The notes below the pieces were generated by a model. The model was not told the DNA's origin. It saw only the letters and a program-made list of their open reading frames with translations, and ran no database searches. Below are positions 1 to 6,788 of a stretch of DNA of 8,867 bases, piece after piece; position 1 is the first letter of the stretch; each line of letters starts with the position of its first letter. Position numbers and translations under genes: made by a program. The stretch is from Bordetella parapertussis. GTDB lineage: Bacteria > Pseudomonadota > Gammaproteobacteria > Burkholderiales > SG8-41. Where the stretch lies: positions 1-8,867 of the forward strand of contig CAMBCD010000094.1 in assembly GCA_945863085.1 (NCBI GenBank), written 5' to 3'.

Positions 1-1
1 C

Positions 2-415
2 TTCCACCTGGCCCTGTTCGGACTTCTCCTGTTCGGCCCGCCCCACATAGCGTTTATCGAAGCCCGCATCCTCGGCAGGGGTTGGGCAGCGTTTCCCATG
101 TGGGTCTTCGTGGTCGTCGGGGAAATCACATTTCTGAGTTTGCTGATGCTGTGGATACGCCGGGCGACTGACAAGGTCACTCGCCTGATCAGCCGCAGGG
201 CCGATCATGTGGCCGTCGCGATGACGATGATCGTGATCGTGACCGGATGCGCGGCCCTGGGCGAGAACAGTACAGCCATGCGCGTGCTGCACATGCTGAG
301 TGTCGAGATCTGGCTGATTTATTACCCGTTCAGCCCCCTGTTTCATGCATTCACCTGGGTATTTTCGCGGGCTTACACCGGGGCGATGTTTGGCCGGCGT
401 GGCATCCGGACATGA
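2..415 (+). CDS. NarI/DsrM-like cytochrome b membrane subunit (5' end missing)
   Basis: This is the C-terminal 137 residues of an integral membrane protein; the reading frame is open to the left edge, so the start lies outside the window. Hydrophobic segments lie at about residues 1-12, 33-51, 69-86 and 98-120. Two histidines, H97 (VLHML) and H115 (PLFHAF), are 18 residues apart. This is the same spacing as the NarI heme b ligand pair His187/His205, and they sit in a similar context (aromatic/proline stretch PFSPLFH). PPHIAFIE near the left end resembles the NarI segment after its distal-heme histidines, and H2 may be one of that pair. The protein would carry b heme and exchange electrons with quinone. 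The next gene, 39 bases downstream on the same strand, encodes a DsrK/HdrD-like iron-sulfur protein, the usual partner. The family (NarI/DsrM-like) is well supported; the exact complex is not. Confidence 0.8.
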   Translation, partial: FHLALFGLLLFGPPHIAFIEARILGRGWAAFPMWVFVVVGEITFLSLLMLWIRRATDKVTRLISRRADHVAVAMTMIVIVTGCAALGENSTAMRVLHMLSVEIWLIYYPFSPLFHAFTWVFSRAYTGAMFGRRGIRT

Positions 416-443
416 CAAGGCTCCAGCTTCAATACAGTCCGCA

Positions 444-449
444 AGGAGG
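444..449 (+). promoter_or_regulatory. Shine-Dalgarno AGGAGG of the iron-sulfur protein gene
   Basis: A consensus AGGAGG (in AAGGAGGT) ends five bases before the ATG at 455. It fixes that start and indicates strong translation. The distance from the upstream stop codon is short enough for one transcript with the cytochrome b gene. Confidence 0.85.
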
Positions 450-454
450 TAAAC

Positions 455-1780
455 ATGAGTGACCCGGTTTCAACGGAAAAATCCTCCTTCGACAGGCAGG
501 GACAGCTGCCGGATGCCCAGCGACTGCAAAACGCCATGGACACATTCGTCAGTGACTTTGGCCCGAAGTCGGCGATTTACATGGAATCCTGCGTACGCTG
601 CGGCCTCTGCGCCGAAGCCTGCCATTTCTTCGTCACCACGGGTGACCCCAAGTACACGCCCATACACAAGATCCAGCCCTTCGAACGCGCCTATGCGCGG
701 AAATCCGGACCGCTTGCACCGCTGTACCGCTTGCTGGGCATCGGCTCCGACCCGACCATTGAAGATCTCGAAAACTGGGAAGAACTCATCTACGATTCCT
801 GCACGCTGTGCGGCCGATGCACCCTCGCCTGCCCGATGGGGATCGATATTGCAGAACTTGTAAAGGAGGCACGACACGGCATGTACGCGGCCGGCCTGGT
901 GCCTGACCGCCTGGCACAGATCACGCGAAATGCCGAAGCGCATCACAGCCCCTTCGGTGAACCGGAAGATTTCCTCAAAGCCGCAATGCGGATTGCTGCG
1001 GAATTCAGGATCGAGGTGCCTGTCGACAAGTCACGCGCCGACATACTGGTCACGACCGCACCGGGGGACCTCGACGAACATCCACAATCCTTTGCAGGTG
1101 CGGCAAAGATTCTGAATCATCTTGGGCTCTCATGGACCTACGCGTCCGATGCCTTTGAAGCCACCAATTTCGGCTTTCTCTCGGGGAATATGGAATTACA
1201 AAAGGCGCTGACCTGCAGGCTCATTGATAAAGCGGTCGAAATCGGCGCACACACTGTTCTGCTGCCTGAATGCGGACATGCCTACGGAGCAGCACGCTGG
1301 GAAGCCGCACAATGGTACGGCCGGCCGGTGCCCGTGCGCATCCTGCACATGGTCGAATTTCTCGCTGAACAGATTGAACTGGATGCCCTCAAGCTGCGCA
1401 AGGTTGGTGACAGCGCGGCATTTCATGACCCTTGTCAGCTGGTCCGCCGCGGAGGACTGGAGCATGCACCGCGGCGTATATTGGCCGCCCTCGGCTTTGA
1501 ATTACGGGAACTTGCCGATCATGGCGTTTATTCCTACTGCTGCGGCGGCGGTGGAGGCGTGCTGGCCAATGCGCGTGCCGAACCGCTGCGCCACAAGGTT
1601 TTCGAGCTTAAACAACATCAAGTGGATGCCACGGAAGCAAACCACTTCATCACCAGCTGCGGCCAATGCCGCCTGACGTTTTCGAAGGGCGCGAAGCATT
1701 TCCAGTGGGACAAAACAGTGGAAAGCCTTCTCGAACTGGTTGCCGACAATCTGATCGAAACCAGTGTGGCACCTGCATAA
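455..1780 (+). CDS. DsrK/HdrD-like (Fe-S)-binding oxidoreductase subunit
   Basis: A 441-residue cytoplasmic iron-sulfur protein. Two ferredoxin-type sites are complete: C46-C49-C52-C56 (CVRCGLCAEAC) and C116-C119-C122-C126 (CTLCGRCTLAC). The C-terminal half holds a CCG domain: C327 (DPCQLVRRGG), the pair C362-C363 (CCGGGGG) and C402-C405 (CGQC). This is the cysteine pattern that binds the noncubane [4Fe-4S] cluster in HdrB/HdrD and DsrK. The preceding repeat (residues 195-285) looks degenerate, with essentially only C273 (PECGHAYG) in a motif-like setting. Length and layout fit DsrK, HdrD and GlpC relatives. By family knowledge it would move electrons between a quinone-linked membrane partner and a thiol/disulfide or flavoprotein partner; the upstream cytochrome b protein is the likely membrane partner. 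No signal peptide is seen. The physiological substrate is unknown, and no dsr sulfite reductase genes are visible. Confidence 0.88.
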   Translation: MSDPVSTEKSSFDRQGQLPDAQRLQNAMDTFVSDFGPKSAIYMESCVRCGLCAEACHFFVTTGDPKYTPIHKIQPFERAYARKSGPLAPLYRLLGIGSDPTIEDLENWEELIYDSCTLCGRCTLACPMGIDIAELVKEARHGMYAAGLVPDRLAQITRNAEAHHSPFGEPEDFLKAAMRIAAEFRIEVPVDKSRADILVTTAPGDLDEHPQSFAGAAKILNHLGLSWTYASDAFEATNFGFLSGNMELQKALTCRLIDKAVEIGAHTVLLPECGHAYGAARWEAAQWYGRPVPVRILHMVEFLAEQIELDALKLRKVGDSAAFHDPCQLVRRGGLEHAPRRILAALGFELRELADHGVYSYCCGGGGGVLANARAEPLRHKVFELKQHQVDATEANHFITSCGQCRLTFSKGAKHFQWDKTVESLLELVADNLIETSVAPA

Positions 1781-1822
1781 CGATTACCTGCCCAACAACG
1801 AGGACCCTCCCCCGTCAGGCAT

Positions 1823-3082
1823 TCAGGCTGTGCCGGCGACAGTAGCGACAGGCACCGGATGTTTGTGTCGCGGCAGCCACAGCGCCAGCGGGATTGCGAG
1901 AAAACCGATCGCCGAAGCGACGAGTATCGCCGCGGTGTAGTTGCCGGCGTGGTCGAACAGCGCGCCGCCGAGCCAGCCGCCCAGCGCCATGCCGGTACTG
2001 CCGCCGATCATCTGGAAGGAAAAAATCGAACTCAGCGGCGCCTTCGTGCCGAACATCTGCCGGTTGATGATCGGGAACCCGACCATCTCACCGCCGTAAC
2101 AAATGCCGAAAAAGACCGCGAAGGCATAGAAGTGCCAGACCTCGGTGGCAAACAGCAGCAGCAGGATTGACAGGCTCTGGCCGAAGATCGCCCCTGAAAG
2201 AATGGTCCGCCCGCCGAAACGCTCGGTGAGCAGCGAAAAACTGAATCGGCTGAAAATCGATACGCCGGCAATGGTGCTCAGCACACCCGCCGCCTGCAGG
2301 CCCGGAATGCCGTGGTGGGTGGCCATCGACACGCCGTGCGCAAGAATCACCGCATGCCCGGCACAGCCGAGATGGTGGCATCCCATCAGCAGCCATACCG
2401 GTCTGCTGGAGAGTATCGAACGCATGTTGACGGCCGGGCCGGAGGCCTGCTTCTCTTTCGCCGCATCCTCTGCGCCATAGGCAGTCAGCCCCATCTCGGC
2501 CGGACTGGTGCGGATAAACCAGGAAAAAAACAGCAGGACCACGCCGAAGGCGAGGCCGAACACCAGGAACGCCGACTCCCAGCCACGGTTCTCGATCATC
2601 CAGCGGAACAACAGCGCAAACACCACCGGGCCCAGACCCAGGCCGGCCCAGTAGATACCCAGTGCCAGCCCCATTTTTTTATGGAACCAGCGGGTAATGA
2701 TCACCGGCAGCAGCACCACAAAGGCCGCGTTGCCCAGGGCACCGACAAACACGCCGTAAATGACATGGAGATGCCACAACTCCTGAATCATGCCGAGCAT
2801 CACCGTTCCTGCGGAAATCATCAGTGAGGCACCGAGCATCAGCGAACGCGCGCTGTAACGGTCACCGAGCCAGCCGAATATCAGCATCGCTGGCATGCTG
2901 CACAGGAAGGCCAAAGAATAGGCCAGACCGATGTCGCCGCGTTTCCAGTCGAATTTTTCGACCAGCGGATCGACCAGCACGGCGAAGGATGCTGAATCGG
3001 CGCGGCTGACGACACCCAGTACGCAGGCCGCCGCGAGAATGATCCAGGCGTGATGGATCCCGTATTTGCGCAGCAAGGTCAT
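1823..3082 (-). CDS. MFS transporter, monocarboxylate/oxalate-formate carrier-like
   Basis: A 419-residue, 12-segment major facilitator protein of the inner membrane. MFS motif A is GWLGDRYSAR at residues 70-79. The first half has the GLALGIYWAGLGLGP stretch and NRGWESAF that are typical of the MCT / oxalate-formate antiporter-like group. A hydrophilic central loop lies near residues 200-222. I place the start at ATG 3080-3082 because GGGGGAG lies nine bases upstream; an in-frame ATG at 3100 would add six residues and lacks a good ribosome binding site. It is the third gene after tcuA and tcuB, 77 bases beyond tcuB, so it is probably the substrate importer of that operon. It is not like the citrate/proton symporter (MHS type) TcuC of Salmonella, so the operon seems to use a different carrier. 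Substrate specificity is inferred from position only. Confidence 0.85.
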   Translation of the reverse strand: MTLLRKYGIHHAWIILAAACVLGVVSRADSASFAVLVDPLVEKFDWKRGDIGLAYSLAFLCSMPAMLIFGWLGDRYSARSLMLGASLMISAGTVMLGMIQELWHLHVIYGVFVGALGNAAFVVLLPVIITRWFHKKMGLALGIYWAGLGLGPVVFALLFRWMIENRGWESAFLVFGLAFGVVLLFFSWFIRTSPAEMGLTAYGAEDAAKEKQASGPAVNMRSILSSRPVWLLMGCHHLGCAGHAVILAHGVSMATHHGIPGLQAAGVLSTIAGVSIFSRFSFSLLTERFGGRTILSGAIFGQSLSILLLLFATEVWHFYAFAVFFGICYGGEMVGFPIINRQMFGTKAPLSSIFSFQMIGGSTGMALGGWLGGALFDHAGNYTAAILVASAIGFLAIPLALWLPRHKHPVPVATVAGTA

Positions 3083-3091
3083 CGAAATACT

Positions 3092-3098
3092 CTCCCCC
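3092..3098 (-). promoter_or_regulatory. Shine-Dalgarno deciding the MFS start
   Basis: The minus strand reads GGGGGAG here, nine bases before ATG 3082-3080. It overlaps the alternative upstream ATG (3100-3098), which itself is preceded only by a C-rich stretch. The internal start is therefore preferred. Confidence 0.6.
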
Positions 3099-3159
3099 AT
3101 AGGAGGCTGACGGAAGCTATACTCGTCACCCCTGTAAGCATTTGTTTTTAAACACTATT

Positions 3160-4311
3160 TTACTCTGGCGCAATCCCCGGCACCGGCCGCCGCCGCTCGA
3201 GGTGGTAACGCACCAGTGCCGCCAGCCGGTACATGCCGTGCACGAATTTGCCGTAGGGCATGGTCAGGAAAAGTGCCAACACAAAACCGAGGTGAATCGC
3301 GAGCCAGGTGCCCATCGCGCCACTTTCGCGCCAGATCAGCAGGCCGAGGCCGGTCAGGCTGATCATGAACAACAGCACCAGGAAACCCGCGTCCATGCCG
3401 GTCTGCTCCGGCACTTTGAATTCGGGATCGCGCTGGTGTTTGATCCACAACAGCCCCGCCGGTCCGATCAACAAACCAATACCACCAACGATGCCGAGCA
3501 GCACCGGCAGGCTGGTCACCGGGTAAGGCGCCGGCTGGCCGAACACATAGTGGTACAGCGTCGCCACGCTGGTCGCGGCAAAACACAGCATGAAACCGTA
3601 GAAGGTGAAGTGATGGTAAATCTTGCGCGCGAAGGATTTCTGTTCGGTCGGATAGGTACAACCTTCCTTGTCGCTGCCACCACCGAGGTTTTTCAGCGTC
3701 AGCGCGTCATGCACGCCCTCACCCAGCGGCCCGCCCTTGAAAAAGTCCGCCAGCTCCTCGCCCATGTACGGCCAGAAGCGCAGGAAACCCATCAACAGCG
3801 CAAACCCCGCGAACAGTGACACTGCGCCGAACACCCCCGCCATCAGGTTGTGCGGCATCAGCGCGTAGAACGAGCCCTGCGCGTCGCTGTGTGCGGCGAA
3901 AAAACGTTCCGGATTCGACAAGGCCCCCGCCAGCCAGAACAGCAGCGCAATGCTCAGCGCCGAAATCAGGCTCACGGCAACACCGTTGTTTTCGTACAAC
4001 TTGCCGAGGAAACCGGGCCAGGCGTACTTGCGATAGGTGTGGCCGCGCGCCTTGGCCATCAGTTTCGGGAAATTGACCTGGAATTCATGCGGCGGCGAAA
4101 ACTGGCAGGCATAGAGGCAGGAGCCGCAGTTGTGGCACAGGTTGCCGAGATACAGGACATCGTTCTCGGTGAATTCGAGACGGCGCGCCAGTGCCGGGAA
4201 CACCGCACAGTACCCTTCACAGTAACGGCAGGCGTTGCAGATGCGCAGTACGCGCTGTGCGTCCTCGATCAGTTCGTCGAGGGTCATCGGTTGGTCTTCA
4301 GCCGCGAACAT
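3160..4311 (-). CDS. tcuB: TcuB (CitB-type): Fe-S/cytochrome b electron acceptor of tricarballylate dehydrogenase
   Basis: A 383-residue two-domain protein. The N-terminal domain has two complete [4Fe-4S] motifs: C25-C28-C31-C35 (CNACRYCEGYC) and C59-C62-C65-C69 (CHNCGSCLYAC). From about residue 113 follow roughly six membrane segments (113-131, 155-175, 236-255, 268-290, 308-327, 336-354). Candidate heme histidines include H233/H234, H340 and H358 (PYGKFVHGMYR). This is the architecture of the TcuB/CitB family. By family knowledge it reoxidises the FADH2 of TcuA and delivers electrons to the quinone pool. The start at ATG 4311-4309 is chosen because AGGAGG stands nine bases upstream; the longer frame to 4398 reads out of phase through the tcuA coding sequence and has no family-like residues. 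The gene overlaps the 3' end of tcuA by 14 bases, so the two are probably translationally coupled. Confidence 0.88.
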   Translation of the reverse strand: MFAAEDQPMTLDELIEDAQRVLRICNACRYCEGYCAVFPALARRLEFTENDVLYLGNLCHNCGSCLYACQFSPPHEFQVNFPKLMAKARGHTYRKYAWPGFLGKLYENNGVAVSLISALSIALLFWLAGALSNPERFFAAHSDAQGSFYALMPHNLMAGVFGAVSLFAGFALLMGFLRFWPYMGEELADFFKGGPLGEGVHDALTLKNLGGGSDKEGCTYPTEQKSFARKIYHHFTFYGFMLCFAATSVATLYHYVFGQPAPYPVTSLPVLLGIVGGIGLLIGPAGLLWIKHQRDPEFKVPEQTGMDAGFLVLLFMISLTGLGLLIWRESGAMGTWLAIHLGFVLALFLTMPYGKFVHGMYRLAALVRYHLERRRPVPGIAPE

Positions 4312-5713
4312 ATTTTGCCGCCTCCTCGCCCGCGATGCGTCCGAAGGTGGTGCCGATGGACATGCCGATGCCCGCCAGGTAGCCCTTGCCCAATACATTG
4401 CCTGCCATGATTTCCCCTGCCGCGAAGATGTTTTTGCAGGGCTTGTCGTCCTGCAGGATCATCCGCGACTTGTCGTCGACGGTGACCCCGAGATAAGTGA
4501 AAGTGATGCCGGGCCGCAGCGGATAACCGAAATACGGGGGGGTATCGAGTTTCAGCGCCCAGTGGGTTTTCGCCGGCGTGATGCCCTCGGTCACACAATC
4601 GTCCTGGATGGTGTGGTCAAAAGTTCCAGGTCTTACAGCCGCATTGAATTCAGCGACGGTTTTTTCCAGCGCATCCGGATTGATTTCGAGTTTGGTCGCC
4701 AGCTCACGTAAGGTTTTTGCGCGGATCGGCGGATACACCGGCGGCATGAACTTGCCCATGGCCTTGGCGTCGATGATCGAATAACCAATCTGGTCGGGTT
4801 GCCCCGCCACGAGGCGGCCCCAGATCGCATAACGTTTGGGCCAGAAATCCTCACCCTCGTCGTAGAAGCGCTGCGCATTTTTATTGACTACGATGCCCAG
4901 CGACACCGCGTCGACACGGGTGATAATGCCGCCGTCGTATTTCGGTGAACGTGCATCGATCGCAACGCAATGTCCCTGCATCGCATCACTGATGGGTTTG
5001 GCGCCCTTGGCGAGCAACACTTTCAATACATCACCGCGGTTGTACGGCGTGCCGCGCACCAGGAAGTTCTTCGCTGCGGGACCCCAGGCCTCTTCCAGCC
5101 ATTCGAGGTTGGCCTGGAAACCGCCGCAGGCAATCACCACCGCCTTGGCACGCACTTTGTGTTCGGCACCTTCGTAGGTGAAGGTCGCCGACTTGAAGCT
5201 GTCGCCGTCGATTTCAAGGTCGGTGATCCTGGCTTCGTAATGAATCGAAACGCCCAGCTGTTCGGCGGAATGGTAATAGGCATTGACCAGCGCCTTGCCG
5301 CCACCGAGAAAAAACGCGTTGGTGCGCGACAGGTGCAGCGTACCGCCCAGCGGCGGCTGGAAACGCACACCATGTTTGTACATCCACGGCCGGCACATGG
5401 AAGTGTGTTTCAGCGTGATTCGTGCGAGGTGCTCGCTGGTCAGGCCGCCGGTGACCTTCAGCAGATCCTGCCAGTATTCCTCTTCGGGGTAGGCGCCGGT
5501 GAGGATGTCCTGCGGTTCTTCGTGCATGCAGCGCAGGTTGCGGGTGTGCCGGCTGTTGCCGCCGCGGAAGGGTTTGGGCGCGCCTTCAAGCAGCATGACG
5601 CTGCAACCGGCTTCGCGCGCCATCAGCGCCGCGCACAGGGCCGCGTTGCCGCCACCGACGACCAGCAGGTCCCAGATTTTGTTTGTATCCAGCATGGATG
5701 GGCTTTCGCTCAT
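4298..5713 (-). CDS. tcuA: TcuA-like FAD-dependent tricarballylate dehydrogenase
   Basis: A 471-residue flavoprotein of the fumarate reductase/succinate dehydrogenase flavoprotein superfamily, close in size to Salmonella TcuA. The N-terminal dinucleotide fold is visible: LLVVGGGNAALCAA (residues 16-29), followed 14 residues on by the acidic E43 in LLEG. Further FAD and substrate-domain signatures are AVVIACGGF (191-199), RGTPYNRGD (220-228), GIVVNKNAQRFYDEGED (273-289) and the C-terminal AAGEIMAGN...GKGYLAG (431-448). Known TcuA oxidises tricarballylate to cis-aconitate. The gene order tcuA-tcuB and the immediate tcuB overlap support this assignment. The start at ATG 5713 is chosen because the TATAAT promoter lies just upstream; the open frame continues to 5818 but would cross that promoter and run into the neighbouring gene. 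Its ribosome binding site is weak (AAGAG). The related dehydrogenases are broad, so another polycarboxylate remains possible. Confidence 0.85.
   Translation of the reverse strand: MSESPSMLDTNKIWDLLVVGGGNAALCAALMAREAGCSVMLLEGAPKPFRGGNSRHTRNLRCMHEEPQDILTGAYPEEEYWQDLLKVTGGLTSEHLARITLKHTSMCRPWMYKHGVRFQPPLGGTLHLSRTNAFFLGGGKALVNAYYHSAEQLGVSIHYEARITDLEIDGDSFKSATFTYEGAEHKVRAKAVVIACGGFQANLEWLEEAWGPAAKNFLVRGTPYNRGDVLKVLLAKGAKPISDAMQGHCVAIDARSPKYDGGIITRVDAVSLGIVVNKNAQRFYDEGEDFWPKRYAIWGRLVAGQPDQIGYSIIDAKAMGKFMPPVYPPIRAKTLRELATKLEINPDALEKTVAEFNAAVRPGTFDHTIQDDCVTEGITPAKTHWALKLDTPPYFGYPLRPGITFTYLGVTVDDKSRMILQDDKPCKNIFAAGEIMAGNVLGKGYLAGIGMSIGTTFGRIAGEEAAKYVRG
4321..4326 (-). promoter_or_regulatory. Shine-Dalgarno AGGAGG of tcuB inside tcuA
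   Basis: The minus strand reads AGGAGG nine bases before ATG 4311-4309, within the last codons of tcuA. It decides the tcuB start over the in-frame ATGs at 4398 and 4287, neither of which has a comparable site. Confidence 0.8.
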
Positions 5714-5734
5714 TAAATTGGGCTCTTGAAAATG

Positions 5735-5755
5735 TGCGCGGATTATACCTGCGCA
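5735..5755. promoter_or_regulatory. Dyad spanning the tcuA -10 box, candidate operator
   Basis: Perfect five-base arms, TGCGC (5735-5739) and GCGCA (5751-5755), flank an 11-base centre that contains the whole -10 box. A dimeric repressor bound here would block RNA polymerase directly. The arms are short and the region is GC-rich, so chance is possible. Confidence 0.35.
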
Positions 5756-5770
5756 ACGGCCCACGCTCAC
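5742..5770 (-). promoter_or_regulatory. Sigma-70-like promoter of the tcuA operon
   Basis: The minus strand has a perfect -10 TATAAT at 5747-5742. Seventeen bases upstream is GTGAGC (5770-5765), a weak -35 that keeps only the central TGA of TTGACA. Transcription would start near 5735, about 22 bases before the tcuA ATG. The poor -35 would fit a promoter that needs an activator. Confidence 0.6.
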
Positions 5771-5789
5771 CCCTTGCAAGCCCGCGATT

Positions 5790-6659
5790 TCACATGTTGA
5801 ACAGTTCGTCCACGGCAAAACGCCGCGGGATCAACTGCTGCTGGAACGCATAGTGGATGATCAAGTCCAGCGTGGGCCGCAGTGCTTCGATGCCGCATTG
5901 AATGGAATCAGCACCCGGCATGTCCGGCGCCTGCGCGGCACTTCTCTGCAGCAATTGCACCATTTCCTCCGCCATCCAGGGCTGCGTGCGGGCCAGATCA
6001 CGATGCAATACCACGACATGGTTCAGTGGCCTTGCGTTGTGCCGTTCACGCCAGCGCTGCAATGCCGTCTGCGGATCGGGAATCACCGCTTGCAGCAGGC
6101 CGTCTTTCTGGTCTGCAACCGACACCACGCCGGCATCAAGCTCGCCGTCGCGCAGCATGCAGACCAGGGTTTTTCCCGGCGCTGCGCGCGCAACATTCGG
6201 CGGCTCCACGCATTCCGGCACATGCGGATCCTCGAAGGCCACCCATTGCACGCGGTCGAGGTCGACGCCGTAATCGTTGGCGAGGATGCCGCGCACCCAG
6301 GCCACGGTGGTCACCGAATGGGCGCGAATGCCGATGCGTTTGCCGGCAAGGTCCGCGGGGCGCAGTACGCCCTGCGCGCTGTTGTACGCCAGGCAGGGAT
6401 GCGGCGGAATGGCCATCACTACCGCCGGCAACAGCACCAGCGGTTTGCCATGAGACAGTGCCTGCAGGTAGGTCACGATGGCCAGTTCGGCAATGTGGAA
6501 TTCCCCGCGCACCACGGCCTTGAACGAGTTCTGCGGCAGCTTTTCAGCAAAAAAATCGAATCCAAGGCGCGGCGACGCCACCACACCCTGCTTCAGGGCT
6601 GTGGTGTTGGGGTAGTCGCCCAGCAAAGTGCGCAACCGCAGCAAATCGGGACCCGTCAT
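5790..6659 (-). CDS. 4,5-dihydroxyphthalate decarboxylase-like / type II periplasmic-binding-fold protein
   Basis: A 289-residue protein without signal peptide or membrane segments. Its pattern matches the family that includes 4,5-dihydroxyphthalate decarboxylase and related substrate-binding-fold proteins. It has an N-terminal DYPNTTALKQG (15-25), then VRGEFHIAELAIVTYLQAL (50-68), and DLAGKRIGIRAHSVTTVAWVRG (103-124) followed by DYGVDLDRVQWV (129-140). LRDGELDAGV (169-178) comes next. Start ATG 6659-6657 has AGGAGG eight bases upstream; the frame extends upstream to 7193 but that part overlaps the Bug gene and has no family character. It ends 76 bases before tcuA on the same strand, but tcuA has its own promoter. 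Lack of a signal peptide argues for a cytoplasmic enzyme over a transport protein. A role in processing the substrate or product of TcuA is a guess from position; true decarboxylase activity is unproven. Confidence 0.75.
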   Translation of the reverse strand: MTGPDLLRLRTLLGDYPNTTALKQGVVASPRLGFDFFAEKLPQNSFKAVVRGEFHIAELAIVTYLQALSHGKPLVLLPAVVMAIPPHPCLAYNSAQGVLRPADLAGKRIGIRAHSVTTVAWVRGILANDYGVDLDRVQWVAFEDPHVPECVEPPNVARAAPGKTLVCMLRDGELDAGVVSVADQKDGLLQAVIPDPQTALQRWRERHNARPLNHVVVLHRDLARTQPWMAEEMVQLLQRSAAQAPDMPGADSIQCGIEALRPTLDLIIHYAFQQQLIPRRFAVDELFNM

Positions 6660-6667
6660 CGGGATTT

Positions 6668-6673
6668 CCTCCT
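6668..6673 (-). promoter_or_regulatory. Shine-Dalgarno AGGAGG of the decarboxylase-like gene
   Basis: The minus strand reads AGGAGG eight bases before ATG 6659-6657. It fixes a 289-residue product instead of the 467-residue open frame. Confidence 0.8.
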
Positions 6674-6675
6674 GT

Positions 6676-6696
6676 GGCGTTATCGCCGTTATCGGC
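6676..6696. promoter_or_regulatory. Tandem TTAT-centred palindromes in the divergent gap
   Basis: Two overlapping perfect inverted repeats, GGCG-TTAT-CGCC (6676-6687) and GCCG-TTAT-CGGC (6685-6696), share a CGTTATCG core repeated with a 9-base period. They lie just upstream of the Shine-Dalgarno of the minus-strand gene and 27 bases before the plus-strand TATAAT. They could be protein-binding sites or a leader RNA structure. No regulator gene is in the window to pair with them. Confidence 0.35.
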
Positions 6697-6722
6697 ACCG
6701 TGCATCTGCGGCGGGGCGCTCG

Positions 6723-6728
6723 TATAAT
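6723..6728 (+). promoter_or_regulatory. -10 box (TATAAT) upstream of the Bug-type gene
   Basis: A perfect TATAAT in CGTATAATC lies 60 bases before the ATG at 6789. No convincing -35 is seen at 16-18 bases upstream (the best is GTGCAT), so activation by a regulator or a non-standard promoter is possible. The predicted leader is about 54 bases. Confidence 0.5.
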
Positions 6729-6788
6729 CTCCCCACGGTCGCCGGAACACATGAGCAGGCCGAACAATAACACGGGAGGAATTGATTG

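Noticed and set aside
247..462. Small + strand frame overlapping the cytochrome b fragment and the start of the next gene
   Set aside because: It is out of frame with a protein that has conserved heme-ligand spacing, and nothing suggests a separate small gene.
1781..1822. Terminator between the convergent iron-sulfur and MFS genes
   Set aside because: No stem-loop with a following T run is visible in these 42 bases.
3083..3159. Possible separate promoter for the MFS gene (TATAGC on the minus strand near 3108)
   Set aside because: No acceptable -35 at the right spacing. The 77-base gap is compatible with read-through from tcuB.
3142..3819. Long open frame of 225 codons on the + strand opposite tcuB
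   Set aside because: It is antisense to a protein with complete iron-sulfur motifs, its product is rich in His, Gln and Arg with no family pattern, and it has no ribosome binding site that I can see.
4970..5716. Open frame of 248 codons on the + strand opposite tcuA
   Set aside because: It is a mirror of the tcuA codon pattern in GC-rich DNA, and no domain-like sequence is visible.
5714..5818. N-terminal extension of TcuA by 35 residues
   Set aside because: It would cross the TATAAT promoter and overlap the neighbouring gene, and the FAD fold already starts a few residues after the ATG at 5713.
5853..6770. Open frame of 305 codons on the + strand opposite the decarboxylase-like gene
   Set aside because: The product is of shadow composition (His/Arg/Gln-rich), and the opposite strand has a clear family match and ribosome binding site.
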